A stretch of DNA of 64,000 nucleotides from SIG714 sp964638675 (lineage in GTDB: Bacteria; Bacillota; Clostridia; Oscillospirales; CAG-272), in assembly GCA_964638675.1 (NCBI GenBank), contig CAZXAU010000012.1, positions 4,289 to 68,288 on the forward strand, written 5' to 3'. Under the pieces are notes generated by a model. That model searched no databases and was not told the DNA's origin. It saw nothing but the letters and a program-made list of their open reading frames with translations. Below are positions 52,254 through 59,289 of this stretch, piece after piece; the stretch's first letter is position 1; the number at the start of each line of letters is the position of its first letter. Position numbers and translations under genes: made by a program.

Positions 52254-54044
52254 CTACCATTTGATATAATTTACCGATGGTCTGCCTATTTTAAAATTGT
52301 CGGAAATAAAGCTGTCCTGTGGCATTTCAGGGGAATTAAGCGATTGCAGTTGTTGTTTTGAACAAAAATGTGCAATGGCAAGTGCCATGACCAGATCGTC
52401 GTGACAGCCTTTCATTGCTTCGGTGCTCCCATTTTCCTTTCGTATGAATGTCAGCATTTCGCGAAGTGTCGGCCTGTCACATTCGAGTGTCGGATCGCAC
52501 CGCATTGCTGATACAAGCTCTCCGATGATTATCGGTTTTGTTCGTCTTGTTGTTTCAAAGCCTGTCACTGTCTGAATTTCGTCGACACTTTTGTCAAGTC
52601 TTTCCCGTCTGTACAGATTTGTATATCCGTATTTTTGCTCTATTACCCTGAGCGGTTCACGACTGTAGTTGGTTTCGATTGCAATAAGTGCATTGTTATA
52701 GTATTTTGCAAGACAGAGCATCTGCTCGGCGTATATATCCTCATCGATTCTCTGAACATGCAGTGTGGCAACAGTCCTTTTATTTCGGTTATCTATGACC
52801 TTTCCGGTATAGTAATCGTCACCGGCACCCGATGTATCGCCTCCGAGTACATAGGGTGCGACTCTCAGTATGTTGCCCAATGAATCGTATTCGGTATACG
52901 GCTTTTCATGCAATGTAATGTAACCATCCGATTTTTCTGCAAAGTGTATATTCTCAAGCGAATATGACATATCGCATATCTGTCCGCACTCATATACCGG
53001 GCTGACCTTTCTGTCGTATTCAAATATACCCCTGATGTTATTTTCTTCATTAAGCGATAGAAGCCTGTTTTCTATCTGTTCTTTGTCAAAAATACAGTTA
53101 CCAGACGATATGAATGCCTCTTCAGGCGTTACCGGATATTCCTGACGTATAAGCCGTTTGTCGAGATATGACGAGTATTTCCGGCAGTACCATGCGATCT
53201 GTTCACGGTCAAGCCCTTTATTCTCGAGGAGCTTTATCCGTTCGCTCAGCCATTCGTCGTTTGTCTCAAGGTATTCGTATTCACTGCAGCGGTATTCATC
53301 GCTTCTCCACCATTCATAAAAGAGGTTTACACATGCACCAGAATCCCAAAGGTCTTTACTCTCCCCGAAGCCGTTTGCGGTGCTCTCATAAATTCTGACA
53401 GCGTTTTCGGTCATTGCTTCGCCGATTCCTGCCTGAAGATCGGAAAGCGAGCAGTCATAGAATGCCACCTCTGAAAAGTGAACAAAGCTCAGTGTGCGTG
53501 ACCTTCCGACATTGTCGCTCGCCGTGGCAACACGCCATGAGGAATTCAGTTTTTCAAAAAAAAGCTCCTTTGCTGAATTGTATTTCTCTTTAGGGCGAAG
53601 AATATCGGGCAGTCTTGAATATACCATTCTTGCCTTATCATTGAATATCGACAGTGTATTGTCTCCTCTGTCGGCAAGTGTAAATCCCGAAAAATTTTTC
53701 TGGACTATTGCATAGGCAAGCTGCATTGCGGTTATGAGTGTTGTAAATCCCTGTTGACGTCCTTTAAGTATGAAGAATGGCTTTGAAGTCCCGAAGCGCT
53801 CGAATTTTTCGATAAAATCCTGTTGTACTTCATTGAGAAAGAATGGAACCGTTCGCTTTTTCTTGTCAACAATTGTAAATGTCGCCTCGATGAGAAGATA
53901 GGGTTTGAGCTGTATTTCATTCCGCAATTCTTTGTTTGAGAGTATTTCCCTTGCGGCGGCGGTGGTGAGCAGGGTGTCATATTCTCCGTCATGTCTCTCC
54001 TGCCACCGGTCTTTTCTTTTTTTGACTATTTCGCAAAGTGTCAC
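52254..54044 (-). CDS. terminase large subunit
   Basis: The ATPase/nuclease motor that packages DNA. I prefer GTG 54044, five bases past the terS stop with GAGGAT upstream (596 aa); an earlier GTG at 54089 is also in frame. The ATPase N-domain has the deviant Walker A LKGRQQGFTT, then FSEVAFYDCS as Walker B/region and RIYESTANG as coupling motif. The RNase H-like nuclease domain has GGDTSGAGDDYYTG, LIAIETNYSREP and CHDDLVMALAIAH with catalytic acidic residues. All parts look intact, so the motor may be functional. Confidence 0.9.
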   Translation of the reverse strand: MTLCEIVKKRKDRWQERHDGEYDTLLTTAAAREILSNKELRNEIQLKPYLLIEATFTIVDKKKRTVPFFLNEVQQDFIEKFERFGTSKPFFILKGRQQGFTTLITAMQLAYAIVQKNFSGFTLADRGDNTLSIFNDKARMVYSRLPDILRPKEKYNSAKELFFEKLNSSWRVATASDNVGRSRTLSFVHFSEVAFYDCSLSDLQAGIGEAMTENAVRIYESTANGFGESKDLWDSGACVNLFYEWWRSDEYRCSEYEYLETNDEWLSERIKLLENKGLDREQIAWYCRKYSSYLDKRLIRQEYPVTPEEAFISSGNCIFDKEQIENRLLSLNEENNIRGIFEYDRKVSPVYECGQICDMSYSLENIHFAEKSDGYITLHEKPYTEYDSLGNILRVAPYVLGGDTSGAGDDYYTGKVIDNRNKRTVATLHVQRIDEDIYAEQMLCLAKYYNNALIAIETNYSREPLRVIEQKYGYTNLYRRERLDKSVDEIQTVTGFETTRRTKPIIIGELVSAMRCDPTLECDRPTLREMLTFIRKENGSTEAMKGCHDDLVMALAIAHFCSKQQLQSLNSPEMPQDSFISDNFKIGRPSVNYIKW

Positions 54045-54048
54045 GTTA

Positions 54049-54411
54049 TTACAGATCCTCAAACTTTTTGACACTTGTTTCAAGCTCACCGCCGATATTC
54101 AATGTTGTTCTGCCTTCGGCAAGTGCTGCCTTATCGTAGACCGATGATATCACCGAACTGAGCTTGCCCATATCATCGATTTTAAGAACGGCGAGATTTT
54201 TAGCGATCGTACGCCGCTGTTCGTCGGTCAGCTCATCATGGGGAAGTGATGAGATCTCCTCTATTATCATATCGATCGCATCCTCGTTTTCGGCAGCTCT
54301 TTTAAGACGTTTTTTCAGCAGAGTCTGAGAAAGCGATAATATATCCCATGAATTTTTGATGAATGCCGAGCGCTTTGTTTCTGATATCAGATTTTTGTCA
54401 CTTTTTTTCAT
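54049..54411 (-). CDS. terminase small subunit (probable)
   Basis: The 120-residue protein is all-helical (SWDILSLSQTLLKKRLKRAA; LPHDELTDEQRRTIAKNLAV) and ends five bases before the terminase large-subunit start. It probably recognises the packaging site on DNA and regulates TerL. No HTH is obvious by eye. It lacks a nearby ribosome site; the AGAAAGGAGG motif at 54467-54476 is 55 bases away, and an upstream small frame ends on its ATG (ATGA). Translation may therefore depend on coupling. Confidence 0.7.
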   Translation of the reverse strand: MKKSDKNLISETKRSAFIKNSWDILSLSQTLLKKRLKRAAENEDAIDMIIEEISSLPHDELTDEQRRTIAKNLAVLKIDDMGKLSSVISSVYDKAALAEGRTTLNIGGELETSVKKFEDL

Positions 54412-54485
54412 AAATTGTTTTGAACCGATACCGCACTCTCAGTACCGTACGGTATTGTCTGAAGTCCTCCTTTCTTTATTTTCAT
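54408..54485 (-). CDS. possible 25-aa leader peptide of terS
   Basis: The frame starts MKIKKGGLQTIPYGTESAVS and ends on a TGA overlapping the terS ATG. The strong AGAAAGGAGG lies inside it, with ATA at 54454-54456 at the ideal distance, and the frame from there is in register. It may exist only to bring ribosomes to terS. Confidence 0.3.
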   Translation of the reverse strand: MKIKKGGLQTIPYGTESAVSVQNNL

Positions 54486-54597
54486 CAATCCGGTCAAGTT
54501 GATGTTGCCGACATTTTTATTCTTTTCATAACATTGATTCAATAAGTCATGATTTCAGCCTTCAGCGATAATTGTCATACTCCCACAAAAATGTGTT

Positions 54598-55074
54598 TTA
54601 ACACTGCCGATATCCATCATTGATTCCTGGATAAGCCTTTGCCCTGTCTATTGATTTCAGTATACCGGCAATTTTACCTATAATTATATAGGTTCTTTTC
54701 TGTATGCCTTCTTTTGTGTAACCTATCTCCTTACCAAGTTTTTTGTATGGCGTTTTGTTTATATATCCGTCAAGAATGATTATTCTGTCAAGCGGATCGA
54801 GAGTTGCAATAAGCGGATAATATTTTTCCTTGAGTATCAGCGTGCGTGATATGATCTGCCTGAATTCTTCACAGCAGTCATACGGTCCGGCGATGTTGCT
54901 GTTTTCGTAAGATTCGTTTTTTTCAAAAGTTTCAGGAACGGCATATTCATTTGAAATCTTGTGCTCGCATTCATATTTTTCTATGCATTTGGTAAGTGAA
55001 TTCAAATCACGTTCGAGCAAACGAAGCTCCTTAAGCTCCTCCCTGACAGTATAGAAGTATTCATCTTTTTCCAT
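54598..55074 (-). CDS. sigma-factor-like late activator (Xpf/ArpU type)
   Basis: The start is ATG 55074, eight bases after GGGAGG, giving 158 residues. The N-terminal half is a coiled coil (YFYTVREELKELRLLERDLN) and the C-terminal half has a sigma-region-4-like HTH (TPYKKLGKEIGYTKEGIQKR). Similar proteins in phages activate late genes by acting on RNA polymerase; PBSX Xpf is the classic example. It lies just upstream of the terminase genes, in the expected order. Confidence 0.72.
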   Translation of the reverse strand: MEKDEYFYTVREELKELRLLERDLNSLTKCIEKYECEHKISNEYAVPETFEKNESYENSNIAGPYDCCEEFRQIISRTLILKEKYYPLIATLDPLDRIIILDGYINKTPYKKLGKEIGYTKEGIQKRTYIIIGKIAGILKSIDRAKAYPGINDGYRQC

Positions 55075-55076
55075 TA

Positions 55077-55172
55077 TCAATCCCTCCCGGCTCCCCGGAA
55101 AAGTGCAATTGTCATAAAGAAAAAGATAACCCCGATGACAGTGAAAAAGAAGAAAGTAAAAGACGACATCAT
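55077..55172 (-). CDS. 31-aa single-helix membrane peptide
   Basis: A short frame begins on an ATG that overlaps the stop of the Cro-like gene and ends three bases before the next gene's ATG. It encodes MMSSFTFFFFTVIGVIFFFM and a TIALFRGAGRD tail, one hydrophobic helix with a charged end. The coupling on both sides argues that it is translated. The function is unknown. Confidence 0.5.
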   Translation of the reverse strand: MMSSFTFFFFTVIGVIFFFMTIALFRGAGRD

Positions 55173-55375
55173 TGTATCACCGCCGTGCTTTCGAGAAGAT
55201 AATCCATACTCATTCCGGGGAACACTCCGGATATCTTCCTGATTTCCGAGAGTGTGAATTCACTCTTACCGCTGAGCTTGTTGGCTGCCGTCCTTTCACT
55301 GATACCGAGCATTTTTGCGAAGTCTTTCTTTTTCATCCCCCGTCTAGCGAGTTCTGCATTCAAGTTTGGAAACAT
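55169..55375 (-). CDS. Cro-like small HTH regulator
   Basis: The 68-residue protein is almost entirely an XRE helix-turn-helix (LARRGMKKKDFAKMLGISER followed by TAANKLSGKSEF, then FPGMSMDYLL). It starts with ATG after CAGGAGG. It heads the minus-strand late operon and faces the XRE repressor across a 165-base switch region, the layout of a phage Cro/CI pair. Confidence 0.85.
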   Translation of the reverse strand: MFPNLNAELARRGMKKKDFAKMLGISERTAANKLSGKSEFTLSEIRKISGVFPGMSMDYLLESTAVIQ

Positions 55376-55403
55376 ATGATTTTAACCTCCTGTATTTTAC
55401 CCC

Positions 55404-55436
55404 ACAGGGTATTTGCATATATATTATATACCCTGT
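55404..55436. promoter_or_regulatory. putative operator of the lysogeny switch
   Basis: ACAGGGTAT (55404-55412) and ATACCCTGT (55428-55436) form a 9-bp inverted repeat overlapping the -10 region of the cro promoter. A palindromic TACCC-caca-GGGTA lies beside it at 55398-55411. The repressor or Cro may bind here. Confidence 0.55.
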
Positions 55437-55451
55437 ATCGTATTTTGTCAA
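55423..55451 (-). promoter_or_regulatory. promoter of the phage late/cro operon
   Basis: On the minus strand TTGACA (55446-55451) and TATAAT (55423-55428) are exactly 17 bases apart. The -10 overlaps the operator inverted repeat. Confidence 0.85.
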
Positions 55452-55482
55452 TAGGCTTTTACGATTTGGGGTAAATTATCTA

Positions 55483-55511
55483 TTGACAAAAAGTGTAAAG
55501 CAGTGTATAAT
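55483..55511 (+). promoter_or_regulatory. promoter of the XRE repressor gene
   Basis: TTGACA (55483-55488) and TATAAT (55506-55511), 17-base spacer, about 30 bases before the ATG. It is divergent to the cro promoter. Confidence 0.85.
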
Positions 55512-55540
55512 CGTTTGAGATGATTTTGGAGAGTGAAAAA

Positions 55541-55963
55541 ATGTTTCTTGATAATCTTGAGCAGCTGATGAAAGAAAGAAAATGGAACAAGAGGACGCTT
55601 GCAAGAGAGAGCGGAGTGCCGTACACAACGATTGACGGCTTCTATAAAAAAGGAAGCGACAATACAAAGCTTTCTACTTTGCTCAAAATTGCATCGGCAC
55701 TTGATGTTTCTATTGATCGGCTTGTCGGCGGAGAAGATTTTTCAGTCAGTGAGAAAGAGAAAAAAATTATTTGTGCATACAGGAATAATCCCGAGATGCA
55801 GGGCGCTGTTGATAAATTGCTTGGTGTCAGAGAATCTACAAAAGTCGTGGTCTATAGGGCGGCGTATTCTGAGGACAGACATCCGGATGGTTTTGAGGAG
55901 CTTACTGTTGATGAGTATGAAAAACTCAAGAGAGCACCGGATACGGACGACGACCTCATGTAA
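55541..55963 (+). CDS. XRE-family repressor (CI-like)
   Basis: The start is ATG 55541 after GGAGAGTG, giving 140 residues. The N-terminal XRE domain reads LEQLMKERKWNKRTLARESG, then VPYTTIDGFYKKGSD and SALDVSIDRLVGG. The remainder is a short, acidic linker and C-terminal tail without the S24 peptidase fold. Loss of repression would therefore depend on the neighbouring ImmA/IrrE protease rather than RecA-driven self-cleavage. It faces the cro-like gene across an operator-bearing region. Confidence 0.85.
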   Translation: MFLDNLEQLMKERKWNKRTLARESGVPYTTIDGFYKKGSDNTKLSTLLKIASALDVSIDRLVGGEDFSVSEKEKKIICAYRNNPEMQGAVDKLLGVRESTKVVVYRAAYSEDRHPDGFEELTVDEYEKLKRAPDTDDDLM

Positions 55964-55981
55964 TACCAAAAATATGCATTT

Positions 55982-56569
55982 TTGAAGAGTGCCTACGGAA
56001 AATACAAGAACATCAGAGACGGTGCATGGCAGTGTCTTTGTGATAATAATATTTCGTCACTGCCCGTTGATGTTTTGAAAATCGCAAGAGAATCTGACAT
56101 TAAAGTTATAAAAAACAGCAATATTCATGCGTTGCGAAAGGGAGAAATAGGGCTTTCCTTTTTTGACGGAAAAGATTGGTTTATAGTCTATGATGACAGT
56201 GACTCTATCGAAAGGGCGAGATTTACTATAGCCCATGAGATGGGGCATATTTTTCTGGGACACTGTCTTGACTATGCAAATGAAAGAACTGCGAGAAGAG
56301 TAACATTTGAGGGAAGGCAGGAAAGCGAAAAAGAAGCAGATATGTTTGCCGCACGGCTGTTGTGTCCGGCATGTGTTCTTTGGGGACTTAATGTACATAC
56401 GCCGGAGGAGATAGCAAAATACTGCAAAGTTTCAGCACGTGCTTCCAAGGCTCGTGCCTCACGAATGAACGTATTGTATAAAAGAGGAAAATTTCTTCAG
56501 TCGCCGCTCGAAAGAGAGGTTTTCACAAGGTTCAAGGGATATATTGACAGTATGCTTGATAAGAAATAA
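55982..56569 (+). CDS. ImmA/IrrE-family metallopeptidase
   Basis: The 195-residue protein has zinc motif HEMGHIFLGH (HExxH), with a downstream EKEADMFAARLLCP helix that supplies the third ligand. In ICEBs1 and some phages this family cleaves the adjacent XRE repressor to trigger induction, as does the homologue XkdA in PBSX by position. The start is TTG 55982, 18 bases after the repressor stop. Length matches the family. A 9-bp hairpin at 56607-56631 follows, without T tail. Confidence 0.88.
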   Translation: MKSAYGKYKNIRDGAWQCLCDNNISSLPVDVLKIARESDIKVIKNSNIHALRKGEIGLSFFDGKDWFIVYDDSDSIERARFTIAHEMGHIFLGHCLDYANERTARRVTFEGRQESEKEADMFAARLLCPACVLWGLNVHTPEEIAKYCKVSARASKARASRMNVLYKRGKFLQSPLEREVFTRFKGYIDSMLDKK

Positions 56570-56606
56570 TGGTAATATGATCACTCAAATAAATCGTCTT
56601 GATTGA

Positions 56607-56631
56607 GCCTGATATATTTTCAATATCAGGC
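56607..56631. repeat. hairpin after the ImmA gene
   Basis: GCCTGATAT pairs perfectly with ATATCAGGC with a 7-base loop, extended by GAG/CTC with a bulge. No T run follows, so it is a weak terminator candidate or an element-end structure. The rest of 56632-56740 has no gene. Confidence 0.4.
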
Positions 56632-56747
56632 GCTCGCACTCAAAGGTGGTGTCCGATTCTTAAACAAGTTTTTTATTTTTTATGCAAAAATACCAAAAAT
56701 GAATAGTTTCATTTTAATGAGTCAAATAAAGTTATCGGCAATCCGCT

Positions 56748-56852
56748 TGTGCAAAACTTTGTGCAAAACGCAAATAACTTTGCACAAAGGTCTATTTTCA
56801 GGCAATTAAATGAAAATAAACATATGTTTTATGTGCAAAACCCTGTGCATAA
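56748..56852 (+). promoter_or_regulatory. cluster of five DnaA-box-like/iteron motifs upstream of dnaD
   Basis: TGTGCAAAA occurs at 56748, 56760 and 56832, TGTGCATAA (a perfect reverse DnaA box) at 56844, and the reverse orientation CTTTGCACA at 56778. The members of each direct pair are exactly 12 bases apart (56748/56760 and 56832/56844), and the pairs are 84 bases apart. They lie in AT-rich DNA about 120-225 bases before the dnaD start. They could be DnaA sites regulating dnaD-dnaI or an iteron-type array. Confidence 0.5.
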
Positions 56853-56973
56853 TGTGTGTTATTATACATAGATAGAAAATCTTAATTAATAAATGTTACA
56901 AAAATGAATATATTCTGACAATATATCGCGCAGTCATTTACTGACGGTCAATCTGAAAAAATCGGAGAAAAAA

Positions 56974-57993
56974 ATGAAAATAACAGTAAATTACGGAGAA
57001 GGCGTTCTTTCGCTTCCTCTCGGAGTTATGGAAAAAATAGAAAATATAGGCGAAAACGAGCTCAAGCTTCTTATGTACATCTGTCGTGAATCTGCCAAAG
57101 AGAACAAATATGAGGCAGAAAAGGCGGCTGTGGAACTCGGAATTTCCCCTGTTGAAGCAGAGTCGGCAATTGCCTTTCTTCGCGGTGCAGGGCTTGTCAA
57201 GGTGTCCGGTGCGAAAAAAGGTGACAAGTCAGGAGCTAAAAGCGACAATAGTTTTTCAACGCCTATGGATTCAAAAAAGGTCTCACGTGAGGTCAGACTT
57301 ATCAGTGATACGCCGCCGCAGTATTCTGGGGCTGAGCTTGACGCATTTGTTCATTCAAACGATGTGATAGCCCGTCTCGTGAAGGAGGCTGAAAGCGAAA
57401 AAATGTTCGGAAAGCCTCTCACTCACGCAGATCTGAATAAGCTTGTCAGTCTTGTAGACTATTTTTCGCTCGATGAAGCATACGTCCTTCAGCTTCTTTC
57501 GATCTCAAAGGATAAGGAGCGACCGATGAGCTATGCATTCAAGGTCGGAGCTGATTTTTATTCGAGAGGTATACTGACATTTGATCTGCTTCTTGAAGAG
57601 CTTGCAAAGCTTGAGGAGAGAAACGGATTTGAGAAAAGGATGAGAAATCTTTTCGGAATAGAAAAGCGTTCGCTGACATCAAAAGAAAAGAAATTTTTTG
57701 AAGCATGGCAGACTTACGATCTTCCGCTCGTCGAGTATGCTTATGAAATGACGGTTGACTCGACCGGATCTCCCAGCATGCCGTATATGAACAAGATCCT
57801 CACATCCTTAGCTGAAAAGAAGATAAGAAGTGTAGATGATGCCAAACGTGAACAGGAGAGATTCAGACAGCAAAACAAAGCCACAGACGGCAGTTTTGAT
57901 GAAAAGGACTTTTTTGCGATAGCACTTGAGGGAAGCTACAAGAAAGAGGAAAACAGTAAGAGAGAAAACAAGAAGGGAAGTAACGACTCATGA
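56974..57993 (+). CDS. dnaD: DnaD-domain replication initiation protein
   Basis: The 339-residue protein has an N-terminal winged-helix-type domain (VMEKIENIGENELKLLMYICRES, residues about 19-41) and a C-terminal DnaD-like domain (LTHADLNKLVSLVDYFSLDE and later FFEAWQTYDLPLVEYAYEMT). It helps load the DnaB helicase in Firmicutes. GGAG is six bases upstream of the ATG. It overlaps the next gene by four bases. In Clostridia this dnaD-dnaI pair normally lies near dnaB; here the phage block separates them. PBSX carries similar genes, so phage origin cannot be excluded. Confidence 0.85.
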   Translation: MKITVNYGEGVLSLPLGVMEKIENIGENELKLLMYICRESAKENKYEAEKAAVELGISPVEAESAIAFLRGAGLVKVSGAKKGDKSGAKSDNSFSTPMDSKKVSREVRLISDTPPQYSGAELDAFVHSNDVIARLVKEAESEKMFGKPLTHADLNKLVSLVDYFSLDEAYVLQLLSISKDKERPMSYAFKVGADFYSRGILTFDLLLEELAKLEERNGFEKRMRNLFGIEKRSLTSKEKKFFEAWQTYDLPLVEYAYEMTVDSTGSPSMPYMNKILTSLAEKKIRSVDDAKREQERFRQQNKATDGSFDEKDFFAIALEGSYKKEENSKRENKKGSNDS

Positions 57994-58970
57994 AATTCAG
58001 TCAGGGGACGACTGCATCGATAAGGGCACTCTTTGAAAATCGGCAAAGAGCGGCAAATGAAGGTGCCGAAAAAAGAAAAAAAGAGTTGCATGAAAAGATA
58101 AGCGGCGTAAAAGATATTGATGAAAGACTTGAGAAAACAGGAATTCTTATTCTTGATGAGATAGCCAAGGGACATGACGGCATTGATGGAAGAATTGCAA
58201 GAATCAGAGCGGAAAATGAATTGCTGATCAATCGCAGAAACGCACTGCTGAAAATGAACGGATATCCCGATGACTATTCCGAACCGAGATATCATTGCAA
58301 GATCTGCTCGGACAGCGGATATTCAAACGGATATCAGTGTGTCTGTTTCAAGGCAGAGCTTGCAAGATTGGAGCTCGAGCGTTCAGGACTTGGAGTGCTT
58401 GCTTCAAAGCAGTCGTTCGATAACTACGATATAGGTTTATTTGATGAAAAATACCGTGAGAGGGCAAGAAGAAATAAGGAAATATGCAGCTCTTATGCCG
58501 ACAGCTTTTCAAAAAAATCTGACAATCTTCTTTTTATGGGTTCTACAGGTCTCGGCAAAACGCATATGTCCACTTCAATAGCCGTGAAGGTCATAGAAAA
58601 GGGATATTCTGTGGTTTATGTTTCGTCGCAGACAATGATATCCGATTTTGCATCGCTCAGATACGGAATGGGTAATGCCGAGGAGGACGAGAAAACAGAA
58701 AAATATTTTGATTGCGATCTTTTGATAATTGACGATCTCGGTACAGAATTGCAGACACAGTTTTCGGTATCTGTAATATATAATGTTATCAACTCACGTC
58801 TGTGTAACGATATGCCTATGATAATCAGTACCAATCTTACACCGCAGGAGCTTAAAAAAATGTACGCCGAGCGTATTACAAGCCGGCTTTTCGGAAATTT
58901 TTCTCCGCTTCTGTTTGAAGGCAGGGATAACCGTATGGTAATCAAAGAAAAGAAACTGATGAATCAGTGA
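57990..58970 (+). CDS. dnaI: DnaI/DnaC-like helicase loader ATPase
   Basis: The 326-residue AAA+ protein has an N-terminal coiled coil, a zinc-binding CKICSDSGYSNGYQCVCF segment typical of DnaI, and Walker A GSTGLGKTH. Walker B is LLIIDDLGTE and the sensor segment is IISTNLTPQELKK, with arginine-finger SRLFG. It loads DnaB onto DNA with DnaD. The start overlaps the dnaD stop by four bases. A terminator at 59058 follows after a short hairpin. Confidence 0.92.
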   Translation: MKFSQGTTASIRALFENRQRAANEGAEKRKKELHEKISGVKDIDERLEKTGILILDEIAKGHDGIDGRIARIRAENELLINRRNALLKMNGYPDDYSEPRYHCKICSDSGYSNGYQCVCFKAELARLELERSGLGVLASKQSFDNYDIGLFDEKYRERARRNKEICSSYADSFSKKSDNLLFMGSTGLGKTHMSTSIAVKVIEKGYSVVYVSSQTMISDFASLRYGMGNAEEDEKTEKYFDCDLLIIDDLGTELQTQFSVSVIYNVINSRLCNDMPMIISTNLTPQELKKMYAERITSRLFGNFSPLLFEGRDNRMVIKEKKLMNQ

Positions 58971-59057
58971 TAGATAGGAATTTTAAAACGATCAAGAGAA
59001 TTTATGCCAGTCAGGGGATCATATATCACTGACAAATACTGTGCAAAACCAACAATA

Positions 59058-59097
59058 AAATCGGAGATACAGATTTTCTGCTCCGATTTTTTTATTT
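59058..59097 (+). terminator. terminator of the dnaD-dnaI operon
   Basis: AAATCGGAG (59058-59066) pairs with CTCCGATTT (59081-59089), followed by a TTTTTT-rich tail. The intergenic 59098-59229 holds no gene. Confidence 0.9.
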
Positions 59098-59229
59098 ATA
59101 TTGAACAAATTGTCACTTTGAAATAATATGCTATGTATTTGAGAAAATGATGAAAAATGACGATTGCAGTCAATTTTGATAAAATATTCTGTATATTACA
59201 TGAGTATTTAGATATTTTTATTAAAACTC

Positions 59230-59258
59230 TTGACATGAAAAAGAAAAGGTGGTATAAT
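59230..59258 (+). promoter_or_regulatory. consensus promoter of the GH97 gene
   Basis: TTGACA (59230-59235) and TATAAT (59253-59258) with a 17-base spacer. The strong GAGGAGG follows at 59275, eight bases before the ATG. Confidence 0.85.
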
Positions 59259-59289
59259 TTTGTAAATAAAAAATGAGGAGGTTTTTCTT

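Larger units (their letters stand above)
36283..56569 (-). mobile_element. podovirus-like prophage or domesticated phage particle locus
   Basis: The block carries a lysogeny-type switch (Cro-like gene, XRE repressor, ImmA/IrrE protease) and one long minus-strand late operon with terminase, portal, scaffold, capsid, adaptor, giant tail protein and propeller. Missing from view are integrase, excisionase, replication genes, tail tube or tape measure and any recognisable endolysin. Base composition looks like the flanking host genes. I found no convincing direct repeat (att) at the edges. The control gene set parallels PBSX of Bacillus. The right edge could extend past 56569, but dnaD and the DnaI-like gene look like host genes. 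Confidence 0.75.

Noticed and set aside
36150..56700. Direct repeats marking att sites
   Set aside because: I compared the flanks by eye and found no convincing match.
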